From Nonomuraea jiangxiensis (GTDB lineage Bacteria > Actinomycetota > Actinomycetes > Streptosporangiales > Streptosporangiaceae), in contig NZ_FNDJ01000002.1 of NCBI RefSeq assembly GCF_900099965.1, forward strand, positions 124,001-188,000: a DNA stretch of 64,000 nucleotides. Direction: 5' to 3'. A model generated the notes under the pieces. That model ran no database searches. It was given only the letters and a program-made list of their open reading frames with translations, and was not told the origin of the DNA. This document shows, in pieces, positions 45,006 to 53,981 of this stretch. Made by a program: the position numbers and the translations under genes. Numbering within the stretch: position 1 is the stretch's first letter; each line of letters starts with the position of its first letter.

Positions 45006-45335
45006 CTACATCATGTCCGTGATCCAGTCCGTCACTTCGCGGACAACTTCGTCAGGAGCGATCCCGACCCTCCTGCCGAACCGTTGCGGAGACACGCTTC
45101 GCACGTGCTCGACCATGGCCCAGCTAGGCTTCTCCAACCCGGTGCCCTCACGGGGAATGGGAATGTGGTTCTCCCAGCCCCGGTTGGTCGTGGTCAGCGG
45201 AACGATGATCTTGACTGCGGTCGCTGCGTTGAAGTCGTCGTTGCTGACGACCAGCACAGGGCGGCGGTAGCCCTGTTCGCGGCCGCTCGGCTCGCCCAGG
45301 TCAGCGAGCCAGATCTCGCCCTGGATCACCCTCAT
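45006..45335 (-). CDS. MazF/PemK-type toxin
   Basis: The 109-residue protein is a MazF-like endoribonuclease: MRVIQGEIWLADLGEPSGRE, the RRPVLVVSNDDFN strand pair, IIVPLTTTNRG and a C-terminal EVVREVTDWI helix. Such toxins cut mRNA or tRNA under stress. GAGGAGAGAG precedes ATG 45335, and the start lies inside the end of the antitoxin gene (35-base overlap), the normal order of antitoxin then toxin. Confidence 0.88.
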   Translation of the reverse strand: MRVIQGEIWLADLGEPSGREQGYRRPVLVVSNDDFNAATAVKIIVPLTTTNRGWENHIPIPREGTGLEKPSWAMVEHVRSVSPQRFGRRVGIAPDEVVREVTDWITDMM

Positions 45336-45630
45336 CTCTCTCCTCGGAAAACGTGATGAGCCCCTCCCACTCCGGTGCGATGCGGGTGGAGCGCGGTCGT
45401 GGACCATGGACCAACTCGGACTCGGTGAGGTAGTCGGCCCAAGCCTGCGGATCTTCTTTCTGTGTCTGCTCCATCTGCTCCGCGACGCGCTGCCAGCGGT
45501 GCTTCTTTTCCATCTCCCGGATGGCCTGGTCGATGATCGCGGTCATGGGTTCACCTGCCTTCTTGGCCAGTGCTGCGATTCGGTCACGGGTTCGGACGCT
45601 GACGCGTATCGTGGTCGCCTTGGGTTTCAT
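45301..45630 (-). CDS. MazE-like (ribbon-helix-helix) antitoxin
   Basis: The 109-residue protein starts with a DNA-binding segment TTIRVSVRTRDRIAALAKKA typical of Arc/CopG-type folds. It continues with a charged helix and an acidic C-terminus that would bind the toxin. ATG 45630 is preferred: AGGAG lies seven bases before it, while the ATG two codons upstream would leave only one base. It probably represses its own operon. Confidence 0.82.
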   Translation of the reverse strand: MKPKATTIRVSVRTRDRIAALAKKAGEPMTAIIDQAIREMEKKHRWQRVAEQMEQTQKEDPQAWADYLTESELVHGPRPRSTRIAPEWEGLITFSEERDEGDPGRDLAR

Positions 45631-45736
45631 GGCCATACTCCTGAGACTACGTCCGCGTCTGCCAGCACACTACACCACCACGGTCACTCTCCGAGCAACA
45701 ATATAAACTGAGAGTAAAGATGATTGACTCTCGTGC

Positions 45737-46474
45737 ATGACTCATGCGGCGTTGGTGCTGGCCTTCGGGGGCTTAGCGGTTTTTGTTGGTGCGATCGTCC
45801 AGGGCAGCGTCGGGTTCGGTGCGGGGCTGGTGGCGGCGCCCGTGCTCACCTTGCTCGGCCCCGACCTCATGCCCGGCGCCATCCAGGTGGTCAACATGGT
45901 TCTGCCGCTGTTCACGCTGGCCGTGGAATGGCGGCGGATCGACTGGCGGGGGATCAGGTTCGCGGTGCTGGGCAGAGTGCCGGGAAGCGTCGTCGGTGCA
46001 GTCATTGTTGTCTACTTTTCCGCATACACTCGTGGCGTCTTCGTGGCGGTCATGGTGCTGATCGCGGTGGGGTTGACGGCCAGGGCGCTGAGCGTGCCGC
46101 GTAACGGGGCGACGGTCACCGCCGCCGGGTTCGTGTCGGGGGTCACCGGGACGGCCACCGGCATCGGCGGCCCGCCCATCGCGCTCGTCTACCAGCACGC
46201 CAAGGGGCCCCAGATCAGGGCGACGCTGGCGATGTTCTTCTTCCTCAGCGCGGCGCAGTCGATCCTCGTCCTGGCGGTGGTGGGCGAGTTGCCGCCCCAG
46301 GCCCTGGTGACGGGGGCGGTGCTGCTGGTGCCCATGGTGCTGGGTTTCCTGGTGTCGTCGCCGGTGCGGCGTTACGTCGACGGCGGCAAGGTGCGGACGG
46401 CCGTGCTGATCGTGGCCGCCGCCTCCGCCGTGGTGCTCATCGTGCAGAACGCCGCCATGTGGCTGCTGAACTGA
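45737..46474 (+). CDS. TSUP (TauE/SafE)-family permease
   Basis: The 245-residue membrane protein has about eight helices with the two family repeats: GAIVQGSVGFGAGLVAAPVL near the start and TGTATGIGGPPIALVYQHAK in the middle. Members export or import sulfonates, sulfite or other organic anions; the substrate here cannot be read from context. An AT-rich stretch (45700-45725) just upstream could be its promoter. There is no strong ribosome binding site. Confidence 0.85.
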   Translation: MTHAALVLAFGGLAVFVGAIVQGSVGFGAGLVAAPVLTLLGPDLMPGAIQVVNMVLPLFTLAVEWRRIDWRGIRFAVLGRVPGSVVGAVIVVYFSAYTRGVFVAVMVLIAVGLTARALSVPRNGATVTAAGFVSGVTGTATGIGGPPIALVYQHAKGPQIRATLAMFFFLSAAQSILVLAVVGELPPQALVTGAVLLVPMVLGFLVSSPVRRYVDGGKVRTAVLIVAAASAVVLIVQNAAMWLLN

Positions 46475-46620
46475 GGGCGTAGGCTGGGTGGTGCGCGCCA
46501 CGGGACGCCGCCAGTCCGCGGAAAGGGCCGAGCCCACCCGATGTTCTCCTGACTGCTTCGGCCCGACCTCTTTTCCGGCCTGATGACGCGGACGCCAGGC
46601 CAGACGGAAAGGAGGCCCTC

Positions 46621-48066
46621 GTGCCTGTCCATCGTCTGCCCGACAACCCCAGCCTCGAACGGCTCCGCAAGCAGGCCAAGACACTCCTCAGGCAGGTGAG
46701 GGCGGGGGCGCCCGAGGCGCGCGGGCTCGTCGCCGAGTTCCACCCCCGCCCGCCGGAGGAGCTCAAGCTGGCCGACGCGCAACTCGTCACCGCCCGCCGG
46801 TACGGCTTCGCGAGCTGGTCCAGGCTGAAGGAGCACATCGGCACCGTCGAGCGCTACTCCCGCTCGCCGCACCGGGTCGCGCCGAGCGAGGACCTGGCGG
46901 ATGAGTTCCTGCGGCTGGCCTGCCTCACCTACGGCGCCGACCACCCGAGCCGGACCGCCCAGGCCGATCGGCTGCTGGCCCGCAATCCGCACCTGTCCAC
47001 CGCGAACATCTTCACGATGGCGGCCACCGGATCAGCCGACGCGCTGGCCGCCACGCTGGCCGGAAACCCGGGACTCGCCCGGGCGCAGGGCGGACCCTTC
47101 GGCTGGGAGCCGCTGCTGTACCTGGCCTACGCGCGTCTCGGCACTCCCGGCCGGTACGTGGCGGCCGCCCGGCTCCTCCTCGAACACGGCGCCGATCCGA
47201 ACGCCGGATTCCTGTGGGACGGGCTGACCTCGCCGTTCACCGCGCTCACCGGCGCGTTCGGCGGCGGGGAGGGCGACCAGCCGCCCCATCCGGACGAGCC
47301 GGCACTGGCCAGGCTGCTCCTGGAGGCCGGGGCCGACCCCAACGACAGCCAGACCCTCTACAACCGCGGGCTCGGCGGCTCCTTCTCCGACGACACCGCT
47401 CACCTCGTGCTGCTGCTGGAGTTCGGCCTGGGCCGCGGCCCGGGCGGGCCGTGGCATGCTCGGCTGGGGCCCACCCTCCAGTCCCCGCGGCAGTTGGTGC
47501 GCGAGGAGCTGGCCACCGCCGCGCTGCGGGGCGGCCCACGGCGGGCCCGGCTGCTGCTCGCCCATGGTGCCGAGGTGAACGGCCTCGGCGCGCATCCGGC
47601 CTACGGCGGGCGCACGCCGTACGAGCTGGCCCTGCTGAACGGGCACACCGAAGTCGCGGAGATCCTCGCCGCGGCGGGCGGCACCGCGGCGCTGGACGAG
47701 CTGGAGGCGTTCACCGCCGCCTGCATGCGCGCCGACGCGGACGCCGTGGCCGGGTTCGGCCCGGAGCCGCCGGCCCGAGCGCTCGCCCGGTCCCCTGAGC
47801 TGATCGTCACCGCCGCCGGGCACCGCAAGCCCGCGGCGGTGCGGCTGCTCGCCGGGCTCGGCTTCGACGTGAACCACCGGCACCCCGCCACCCCGTTGCA
47901 CACGGCGGCCTGGAACGACGACGTCGAGACGGCCAGGACGCTGATCGAGCTCGGCGCCGACGCGACGATCAAGGACGACCGGTTCGACGCCACCCCGCTC
48001 GGCTGGGCCGAGCACGGCGGCCGGGACGACGTGGCGGCATACCTGCGGAGCGTGGCGCCGGAGTGA
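46621..48066 (+). CDS. Ankyrin-repeat protein
   Basis: The 481-residue cytoplasmic protein starts with a conserved 60-residue lead (LPDNPSLERLRKQAKTLLR... RRYGFASWSRLKEHI) found in a group of actinobacterial ankyrin proteins. It then has at least six ankyrin-type repeats (AARLLLEHGADPNAGF, LARLLLEAGADPNDS, ARLLLAHGAEVNGLG, TPLHTAAWNDDVETARTLIE). It presumably binds a protein partner that is not identifiable. Start GTG 46621 with AAGGAGG before it. Confidence 0.88.
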   Translation: MPVHRLPDNPSLERLRKQAKTLLRQVRAGAPEARGLVAEFHPRPPEELKLADAQLVTARRYGFASWSRLKEHIGTVERYSRSPHRVAPSEDLADEFLRLACLTYGADHPSRTAQADRLLARNPHLSTANIFTMAATGSADALAATLAGNPGLARAQGGPFGWEPLLYLAYARLGTPGRYVAAARLLLEHGADPNAGFLWDGLTSPFTALTGAFGGGEGDQPPHPDEPALARLLLEAGADPNDSQTLYNRGLGGSFSDDTAHLVLLLEFGLGRGPGGPWHARLGPTLQSPRQLVREELATAALRGGPRRARLLLAHGAEVNGLGAHPAYGGRTPYELALLNGHTEVAEILAAAGGTAALDELEAFTAACMRADADAVAGFGPEPPARALARSPELIVTAAGHRKPAAVRLLAGLGFDVNHRHPATPLHTAAWNDDVETARTLIELGADATIKDDRFDATPLGWAEHGGRDDVAAYLRSVAPE

Positions 48067-48090
48067 CGCCCCCCTGTCGTGAAATGCCGG

Positions 48091-48456
48091 TCATCGCGTG
48101 CCGGCCACCCCGATCAGATTCCCCTCCGGATCGGTGAACTGGCCGACCACAAGGGTCCCGGGGGTGCCCTCGGGGCCCATCAGGCGCTTCCCGCCGAGGC
48201 GCTCGGCCTGCGCCAGCGCGGCCTCGACGTCGGGAACCCCCACGTAGAACAGGACCCGCCCGTCGAAACCCGCCCCACCGCCGACCCCGCCGTTGATCCC
48301 TGCCCCGTCGGCGAACCCGTAGTTACCGGGCTGGGACACGGTCTCGGTGATGGCGTCGCCGGTGTGGAAGCCCCACCCGAACAATTCGCCGTAGTAACTA
48401 CGCAGTTTCGCCGGATCCCGGCCGATGATCTCGAAGTGCACAACTGGCTGTCCCAT
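48091..48456 (-). CDS. VOC-family protein
   Basis: The 121-residue protein begins VVHFEIIGRDPAKLRSYYGE, followed by LFGWGF, and ends FTDPEGNLIGV, the pattern of small glyoxalase/bleomycin-resistance-type proteins. The middle is Gly-rich (GINGGVGGGAGF). AGGAGGA precedes ATG 48456. The substrate is unknown. Confidence 0.87.
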   Translation of the reverse strand: MGQPVVHFEIIGRDPAKLRSYYGELFGWGFHTGDAITETVSQPGNYGFADGAGINGGVGGGAGFDGRVLFYVGVPDVEAALAQAERLGGKRLMGPEGTPGTLVVGQFTDPEGNLIGVAGTR

Positions 48457-48556
48457 CGCGAGTCCTCCTGAGTGGTTGCGGCGTCGGTATGACGACCTCG
48501 GCACACCGGGAAACTCATCGGTCGCCTCGATGCCGGGACGGGCGCATGTTTCTGGA

Positions 48557-48635
48557 TTGTTACCCGAAACAACAAACTCCCGCGTGGCTGGGCCTTCCAA
48601 AGCAGGCGATCCCGGAATACGTTGCCGCAAACAAC
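48557..48635 (+). promoter_or_regulatory. Operator-like repeats upstream of the sugar ABC operon
   Basis: GTTACCCGAAACAAC at 48559-48573 and GTTGCCGCAAACAAC at 48621-48635 agree at 12 of 15 bases. The first sits in a TTGTT-N6-AACAA inverted repeat. They flank the probable promoter of the binding-protein gene and are good candidates for the ROK repressor encoded at the operon end. Confidence 0.5.
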
Positions 48636-48673
48636 ATTCATCCGGGCCCCTCCGGAAGAAAGGACCCTGCACC

Positions 48674-49789
48674 ATGCGCAAGGGGATCCTCAGCCTGACC
48701 GCCGCGGCAGCCGCGCTCGCCCTCGGTCTCACCGCTTGCGGGGGCGACAGCGGTCAGACCACGACGTCGACCTCGTCGGCCACCGCCTCGGCGGCCGGGA
48801 AGGCCGGGAAGATCGGCGTCATCCTGCCGGACAGCAAGTCCTCGGCCCGGTGGGAGACGGCGGACCGCAAGTACCTGCAGGAGGCGTTCCAGGCCGCCGG
48901 TGTCGAGTACGACATCCAGAACGCCCAGAACGACAAGACGGCGTTCCAGACCATCGCCGACCAGATGATCACCAACGGCGCCACCGTCCTGATGATCGTG
49001 AACCTGGACAGCGGCACCGGCAAGACGGTCATCGACAAGGCCAAGGCACAGGGCGTGCCCACCATCGACTACGACCGGCTGACGCTGGGCGGCGGCGCCG
49101 CGTACTACGTCAGCTTCGACAACACCAAGGTCGGCACCCTCCAGGGTGAGGGCCTGAGCAAGTGCCTGACCGACAAGAAGGCCGACAAGCCCATCGTGGC
49201 CTACCTGAACGGCTCGCCGACCGACAACAACGCGACCCTGTTCAAGAACGGCTACGACGGCGTGCTCAAGCCGAAGTTCGACGGCGGCGAGTACGTCAAG
49301 GGTCCCGACCAGGCCGTGCCCGACTGGGACAACACCCAGGCCGGCACCATCTTCGAGCAGATGCTGACCCAGGAGCCGAAGATCGCCGGCGTGCTGGCCG
49401 CCAACGACGGCCTCGGCAACGCCGCCATCACCGTGCTGAAGAAGAACAACCTCAACGGCAAGGTGCCGGTCACCGGTCAGGACGCCACCGTCCAGGGCCT
49501 GCAGAACATCCTCGCGGGCGACCAGTGCATGACCGTCTACAAGGCGGTCAAGAAGGAGGCCGACGCCGCGGCCAAGCTCGCCGTGGCGCTGGCCAAGGGC
49601 GAGAAGCCGACGGCGTCCGCCAGCGTCAAGGACCCGGAGTCGGGTGCGGACGTTCCCGCCGAACTCATGGAGCCGCAGGCCATCTACCTGGAGAACGTCA
49701 AGGACGTGGTGGCCGACGGTTACGTGACCAAGGAGGAACTGTGCACCGGTGACTTCGCCGAGAAGTGCACCGAGGCAGGAATCCAGTAA
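48674..49789 (+). CDS. Sugar ABC transporter substrate-binding lipoprotein, XylF-like
   Basis: The 371-residue lipoprotein has a lipobox (LGLTAC, Cys22) and a periplasmic-binding-protein type 1 fold: KIGVILPDSKSSARWETADR, DYDRLTLGGGAAYYVSFDN, GVLAANDGLGNAAITVLKKN. The sequence resembles xylose-binding XylF most, but the sugar is inferred. GAAAGGA precedes ATG 48674. It leads an operon of ATPase, permease and ROK regulator. Confidence 0.9.
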   Translation: MRKGILSLTAAAAALALGLTACGGDSGQTTTSTSSATASAAGKAGKIGVILPDSKSSARWETADRKYLQEAFQAAGVEYDIQNAQNDKTAFQTIADQMITNGATVLMIVNLDSGTGKTVIDKAKAQGVPTIDYDRLTLGGGAAYYVSFDNTKVGTLQGEGLSKCLTDKKADKPIVAYLNGSPTDNNATLFKNGYDGVLKPKFDGGEYVKGPDQAVPDWDNTQAGTIFEQMLTQEPKIAGVLAANDGLGNAAITVLKKNNLNGKVPVTGQDATVQGLQNILAGDQCMTVYKAVKKEADAAAKLAVALAKGEKPTASASVKDPESGADVPAELMEPQAIYLENVKDVVADGYVTKEELCTGDFAEKCTEAGIQ

Positions 49790-49836
49790 CGCCGAGGGGG
49801 TGCGGCCGGCGGCCGTACCCCCCTTTAGGGAGCCCC

Positions 49837-50601
49837 ATGACCCCCCTCCTTGAAGTGCGCGGGATCGACAAGAGCTTCGGTCCGGTGAAGGTCCTGCACG
49901 ACGTCGAGTTCTCCGCGTACGCCGGCGAGGTGACGGCACTCGTCGGCGACAACGGCGCCGGGAAGTCGACGCTGGTCAAGTGCATCGGCGGCATCTACCC
50001 GATCGACGCGGGCGAGATCTTCTTCGACGGCCGCCAGGTCCACGTGCACGGCCCCCGCGACGCGGGCGAGCTGGGCATCGAGATCGTCTACCAGGACCTG
50101 GCCCTGTGCGACAACCTCGACATCGTGCAGAACATGTTCCTCGGCAGGGAGCGCAAAAGCGGCCTCCTGCTCGACGAGGACAGCATGGAGGAGCTGGCCG
50201 AGCAGACGCTCAGCAGCCTGTCCGTGCGTACGGTGAAGTCCATCAGGCAGCAGGTCTCCAGCCTGTCCGGCGGGCAGCGGCAGACCGTGGCCATCGCCAA
50301 GGCCGTGCTGTGGAACAGCAAGGTCGTCATCCTCGACGAGCCGACGGCGGCCCTGGGCGTGGCCCAGACCGCGCAGGTGCTGGAGCTCGTACGCCGGCTG
50401 GCCGACACGGGCCTGGCCGTCGTGCTCATCTCGCACAACATGAACGACGTGTTCGCCGTCTCCGACCGGATCGCGGCGCTCTACCTCGGCAGGATGGCCG
50501 CCCAGGTCAAGACCGCCGACGTGACGCACGCGCAGGTCGTCGAACTGATCACCTCCGGCCGCAGCGGGGATCTCGGCCTGAAGAACGGTGTCACCCCATG
50601 A
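49837..50601 (+). CDS. Sugar ABC transporter ATPase (single-domain, XylG/FrcA-like)
   Basis: The 254-residue ATPase has Walker A GDNGAGKST, Q-loop YQDL, signature SLSGGQRQ, Walker B VVILDEPTAAL and H-loop ISHN. Most ATPases of this class carry two fused nucleotide-binding domains; this one has a single domain, as in FrcA-type systems, so it should work as a homodimer. GGGAG precedes ATG 49837. Its stop overlaps the permease start. Confidence 0.92.
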   Translation: MTPLLEVRGIDKSFGPVKVLHDVEFSAYAGEVTALVGDNGAGKSTLVKCIGGIYPIDAGEIFFDGRQVHVHGPRDAGELGIEIVYQDLALCDNLDIVQNMFLGRERKSGLLLDEDSMEELAEQTLSSLSVRTVKSIRQQVSSLSGGQRQTVAIAKAVLWNSKVVILDEPTAALGVAQTAQVLELVRRLADTGLAVVLISHNMNDVFAVSDRIAALYLGRMAAQVKTADVTHAQVVELITSGRSGDLGLKNGVTP

Positions 50602-51860
50602 GCAAGGTCAAGGAACTCCCCGGCGAGGCCATCGTCGCCGCGACGCAGTCCCCGTCGATCGGCAACAGCTTCCTCGCCTACATCGAGCGGGTACGCGGCG
50701 GCGACATGGGAGCGTTGCCCGCCGTGCTCGGCCTGGTGGTGCTCTGCACGGTCTTCGCCGTCGCCCGCCCCGCCTTCGTCACCGCGGGCAACTTCGCCAA
50801 CCTCTTCACCCAGGGCGCCGCCATCACGCTGATCGCGATGGGCCTGGTGTTCGTGCTGCTGCTCGGTGAGATCGACCTGTCGGCCGGCTTCGCCAGCGGC
50901 GTGTGCGCGGCGGTGCTGGCCGTCACGCTCACCAGCCTGGGCCTGCCCTGGTACGTCTGCGCGGTGGCCGCGATCGTCACCGGCGTGATCATCGGCATCG
51001 TGCTGGGCACGTTGGTGGCCAAGGTCGGCATACCGTCGTTCGTGGTCACGCTGGCCGCGTTCCTCGCCTTCCAGGGCCTGGTCCTGGTGCTGGTCGACGA
51101 GGGCACGAACATTTCCATCAGGGACGACGTGATCGTCGCCATCGCCAACCGGAACCTGCCGCCCTGGCTCGGCTGGGCGCTCTACGCCGGCTGCGTGGTG
51201 ATCTTCGCGGCCGTGCAGTTGCTGCGGGCCAGGACCCGTACCAGGCGCGGACTGGTGGCCGACCCGCTCTCGCTGATCGCCGCCCGGGTGGGCGCGCTCG
51301 CGGTGCTGGCCGGGCTCGCGGTCTACGTGCTCAACCTGGAGCGCAGCCGCAACCCGGCGCTGGTCTCGCTGACCGGGGTGCCGATCGTGGTGCCGCTCAT
51401 CCTGGTGCTGCTGGTCCTGTGGACGATGGTGCTGCGGCGGACCGCGTTCGGACGGCACATCTACGCGGTCGGCGGGAGCGCGGAGGCCGCCCGCAGGGCG
51501 GGCATCGCGGTGGACCGGATCAGGATCAGCGCGTTCGTGATCTGCTCCTCGATGGCCGCGGTCGGCGGGATCGTGGCCGCCTCCCGGGCCAGCTCCGTCG
51601 ACCCGAACACGGGCGGCAGCTCCGTCCTGCTCTACGCCGTCGGCGCGGCCGTCATCGGCGGCACGAGCCTGTTCGGCGGCAAGGGCCGGGTGCTGGACGC
51701 CGTGCTCGGCGGCGCGGTGGTGGCCGTGATCGAGAACGGCATGGGCCTGATGGGGTATGGAGCCAGTGTGAAATACCTGGTCACAGGGTCCGTCCTGTTG
51801 CTCGCCGCAGGTGTCGACGCCCTGGCTCGCAAGCGGGCGGCAGCCGCTGGTCTAAGGTGA
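50598..51860 (+). CDS. Sugar ABC transporter permease, XylH-like
   Basis: The 420-residue permease has about ten helices and typical RbsC/XylH blocks: GLVFVLLLGEIDLSAGFASG, GTLVAKVGIPSFVVTLAAFL, GRHIYAVGGSAEAARRAGI, VIGGTSLFGGKGRV. A central extension between the first and last helix groups makes it longer than RbsC and like XylH. The ATG overlaps the ATPase stop by four bases. Confidence 0.92.
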   Translation: MSKVKELPGEAIVAATQSPSIGNSFLAYIERVRGGDMGALPAVLGLVVLCTVFAVARPAFVTAGNFANLFTQGAAITLIAMGLVFVLLLGEIDLSAGFASGVCAAVLAVTLTSLGLPWYVCAVAAIVTGVIIGIVLGTLVAKVGIPSFVVTLAAFLAFQGLVLVLVDEGTNISIRDDVIVAIANRNLPPWLGWALYAGCVVIFAAVQLLRARTRTRRGLVADPLSLIAARVGALAVLAGLAVYVLNLERSRNPALVSLTGVPIVVPLILVLLVLWTMVLRRTAFGRHIYAVGGSAEAARRAGIAVDRIRISAFVICSSMAAVGGIVAASRASSVDPNTGGSSVLLYAVGAAVIGGTSLFGGKGRVLDAVLGGAVVAVIENGMGLMGYGASVKYLVTGSVLLLAAGVDALARKRAAAAGLR

Positions 51861-51895
51861 TCAGCGACTCGCAGCCCCTGAAGGAATCCCAGACG

Positions 51896-53155
51896 ATGCG
51901 TGCCGGTCCCTCCCAAGAGGACATCAGACGCCACAACCTCGGCGCGCTGTTGCGCCATGTCCACCTGGGCGGGCCGATCTCGCGCGCCGAGCTGACCTCG
52001 AAGATGGGGCTCAACCGCAGCACGATCATGGCGTTGACCTCCGATCTCACCGCCGCGGGGCTGGTGCGCGAGGAGCTGCCGCGAGAGACGGGCCGCGCCG
52101 GGCGGCCCTCGCTCGTGGTGCGGCCCGAGTCGGCGCGGGTCTACGTGTTCGCGTTCGACGTGGGCCCCGACCGGCTCGCCGCCGCCCGTGTCGGGCTCGG
52201 CGGGGTGATCCTCGACCGCCGCGAGTCCGTACGCGAGCGCGGCCCGTTCAAGCTGGACGAGCTGACCGGGACGCTGGCCGGGTTCGCCCGCCAGATGCGC
52301 CGCAAGACCAGGCCCGACACCGTCTGCGTGGGAGCGGCGGCGGCCGTGTCGGGAGGCGTGCGCAAGGGCGACGGCGTGGTGAGGTTCGGCCCCAACCTGA
52401 AGGCGGAGGAGGTGCCGTTCGGCGAGGAGCTGGGCCGCAGGCTGGGCCTGGGCCTGCCGGTCAGCGTGGGCAACGACGCCAACCTGGCCGCGCTGGCCGA
52501 GCACAGCCGCGGCATCGGAGCCGCCGTCAGGGACCTCATCTACCTGCACGGCGACGTCGGCATCGGCGGCGGCATCATCGCCGGCGGCCACCTGCTCGGC
52601 GGGCACGACGGTTACGGGGGCGAGGTCGGCCACATGGTGGTCAACCCGGGCGGCCGGGCCTGCGGCTGCGGCTCGAACGGCTGCCTGGAGGCGGAGGTGG
52701 GGGAGCGGGCGCTGCTGGAGTCGGCGGGCCGGACCCGGCAGAGACAGCCGGCCGAACAGGAGCCACCGGGACAACCGCGTGAGCCGGAGCCGCCCGGGCA
52801 GCGTGGCCGCGACGCGGTGCGGGCCGTGGTGGAGGGCGCCGACCGGGGCGACATCATGGCGCAGGACGCGCTCACCAGGATCGGCGACTGGCTCGGGCTC
52901 GGCGTGGCGAACCTGGTGAACATCTTCAACCCGGAAATGGTGATCTTCGGCGGCACGCTGAGGGAGATCTACCTGGGCTCGGCGGCGCAGGTGCGTACCC
53001 AGCTGGCCCTGCACGCCATGGCGCCGCAGCGGGAGCGGCTGCGGCTGCGCACGTCCGCGCTGGGGGACGCGGCCACGCTGGTGGGCGCGGCCGAGCTGGC
53101 CTTCGCCCATGTGCTCTCCGACCCGCTGGAAGTGCTGGCACGGGTCACCGGCTGA
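51896..53155 (+). CDS. ROK-family transcriptional repressor
   Basis: The 419-residue regulator has an N-terminal MarR-like helix-turn-helix (ISRAELTSKMGLNRSTIMALTSDLTAAGL) and a ROK sugar-kinase-like domain. The domain has VGNDANLAALAEH and the zinc motif GHMVVNP...CGCGSNGC. A Gln/Pro/Glu-rich insert of about 25 residues follows the zinc motif. It likely represses the sugar importer upstream and is released by the sugar. ATG 51896 was chosen; an in-frame GTG at 51857 overlapping the permease stop is possible. Confidence 0.9.
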   Translation: MRAGPSQEDIRRHNLGALLRHVHLGGPISRAELTSKMGLNRSTIMALTSDLTAAGLVREELPRETGRAGRPSLVVRPESARVYVFAFDVGPDRLAAARVGLGGVILDRRESVRERGPFKLDELTGTLAGFARQMRRKTRPDTVCVGAAAAVSGGVRKGDGVVRFGPNLKAEEVPFGEELGRRLGLGLPVSVGNDANLAALAEHSRGIGAAVRDLIYLHGDVGIGGGIIAGGHLLGGHDGYGGEVGHMVVNPGGRACGCGSNGCLEAEVGERALLESAGRTRQRQPAEQEPPGQPREPEPPGQRGRDAVRAVVEGADRGDIMAQDALTRIGDWLGLGVANLVNIFNPEMVIFGGTLREIYLGSAAQVRTQLALHAMAPQRERLRLRTSALGDAATLVGAAELAFAHVLSDPLEVLARVTG

Positions 53156-53162
53156 GGCGCCG

Positions 53163-53912
53163 TCACCTGATCTTCGACTCCCTGGCCGTCCAGGTGTTGC
53201 AGAAGCCCACGGCGCCGCCGTGGTATCCCCGGTCCTGCCAGGAGGCCAGGTTGCGCGGCTTGCCGTGGATCTCGCTCTCGTCCGCGCCGCGGACCGCCTC
53301 GATCCATTCCTCCCACGAGATGCCGGGGTCGATCGACTCCAGCGCGGCGCTGTAGAAGACGCCGGCCAGGCACTCGGCCTGCATCTCCAGCCGGTGGCTG
53401 AGCAGGGACCGCGCGCTCTCGGAAGCCGGCCAGTACAGCGCGTTCTGCGCGTCCAGCACGCCGATGAGCTGCTGTACGTGGTGCCCCCACTCGTGGGCCA
53501 CGGAGTGCGCGATGTTCATCCGGAACGGGTCCCGGAGATCCTGCTTCAGGATGCGGATGGCGATGGTGCGCTGCACGGGACAGTACTGGGCGCCGGTGCC
53601 GGTGATCTCGCCGCAGACCGAGTCGCCGCCCGTCGTGATGGTGACCCCGGGCGGGCTGTAGGGCTGCCCGGCGGCCGCGAACCTGGCGGCCCAGAAGCCG
53701 TCGGCGCACGCGGCCATGGCGCGGTGGAACGCCCTGAGCGAGGCGACACTCCCCGCCCGGATCGGGGGGATCTCGCAGGTCCAGGGGGCGGACTCGCCGG
53801 TCATCTCGGCGGCCAGCCCGGCCCGTGGGGTGCGCATGGCGGCGGCGGCCGGTCCCGGCACGAACACACCCGCGAGCAGGCACGCGGCCGCCGCCATGAG
53901 GGATATGCGCAC
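53163..53912 (-). CDS. Secreted neutral zinc metallopeptidase, YpfJ-like (paralogue A)
   Basis: The 249-residue protein has a signal peptide (SLMAAAACLLAGVFVPGPAAA). The mature domain carries the zinc-binding HEWGHHVQ helix and the downstream RLEMQAECLAGVFY glutamate motif of the neutral zinc metallopeptidase (YpfJ) family. Cysteines suggest disulfides. GTG 53912 start. It is tandem with a similar gene on the same strand 69 bases away, pointing to an old duplication. Confidence 0.87.
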   Translation of the reverse strand: MRISLMAAAACLLAGVFVPGPAAAAMRTPRAGLAAEMTGESAPWTCEIPPIRAGSVASLRAFHRAMAACADGFWAARFAAAGQPYSPPGVTITTGGDSVCGEITGTGAQYCPVQRTIAIRILKQDLRDPFRMNIAHSVAHEWGHHVQQLIGVLDAQNALYWPASESARSLLSHRLEMQAECLAGVFYSAALESIDPGISWEEWIEAVRGADESEIHGKPRNLASWQDRGYHGGAVGFCNTWTARESKIR

Positions 53913-53981
53913 GATCGCGAATCATAGGGGACAAGATGGTGATTTGTTCCTCGCCGGCGCGGCCAGAGTCGTGGGACGTGC

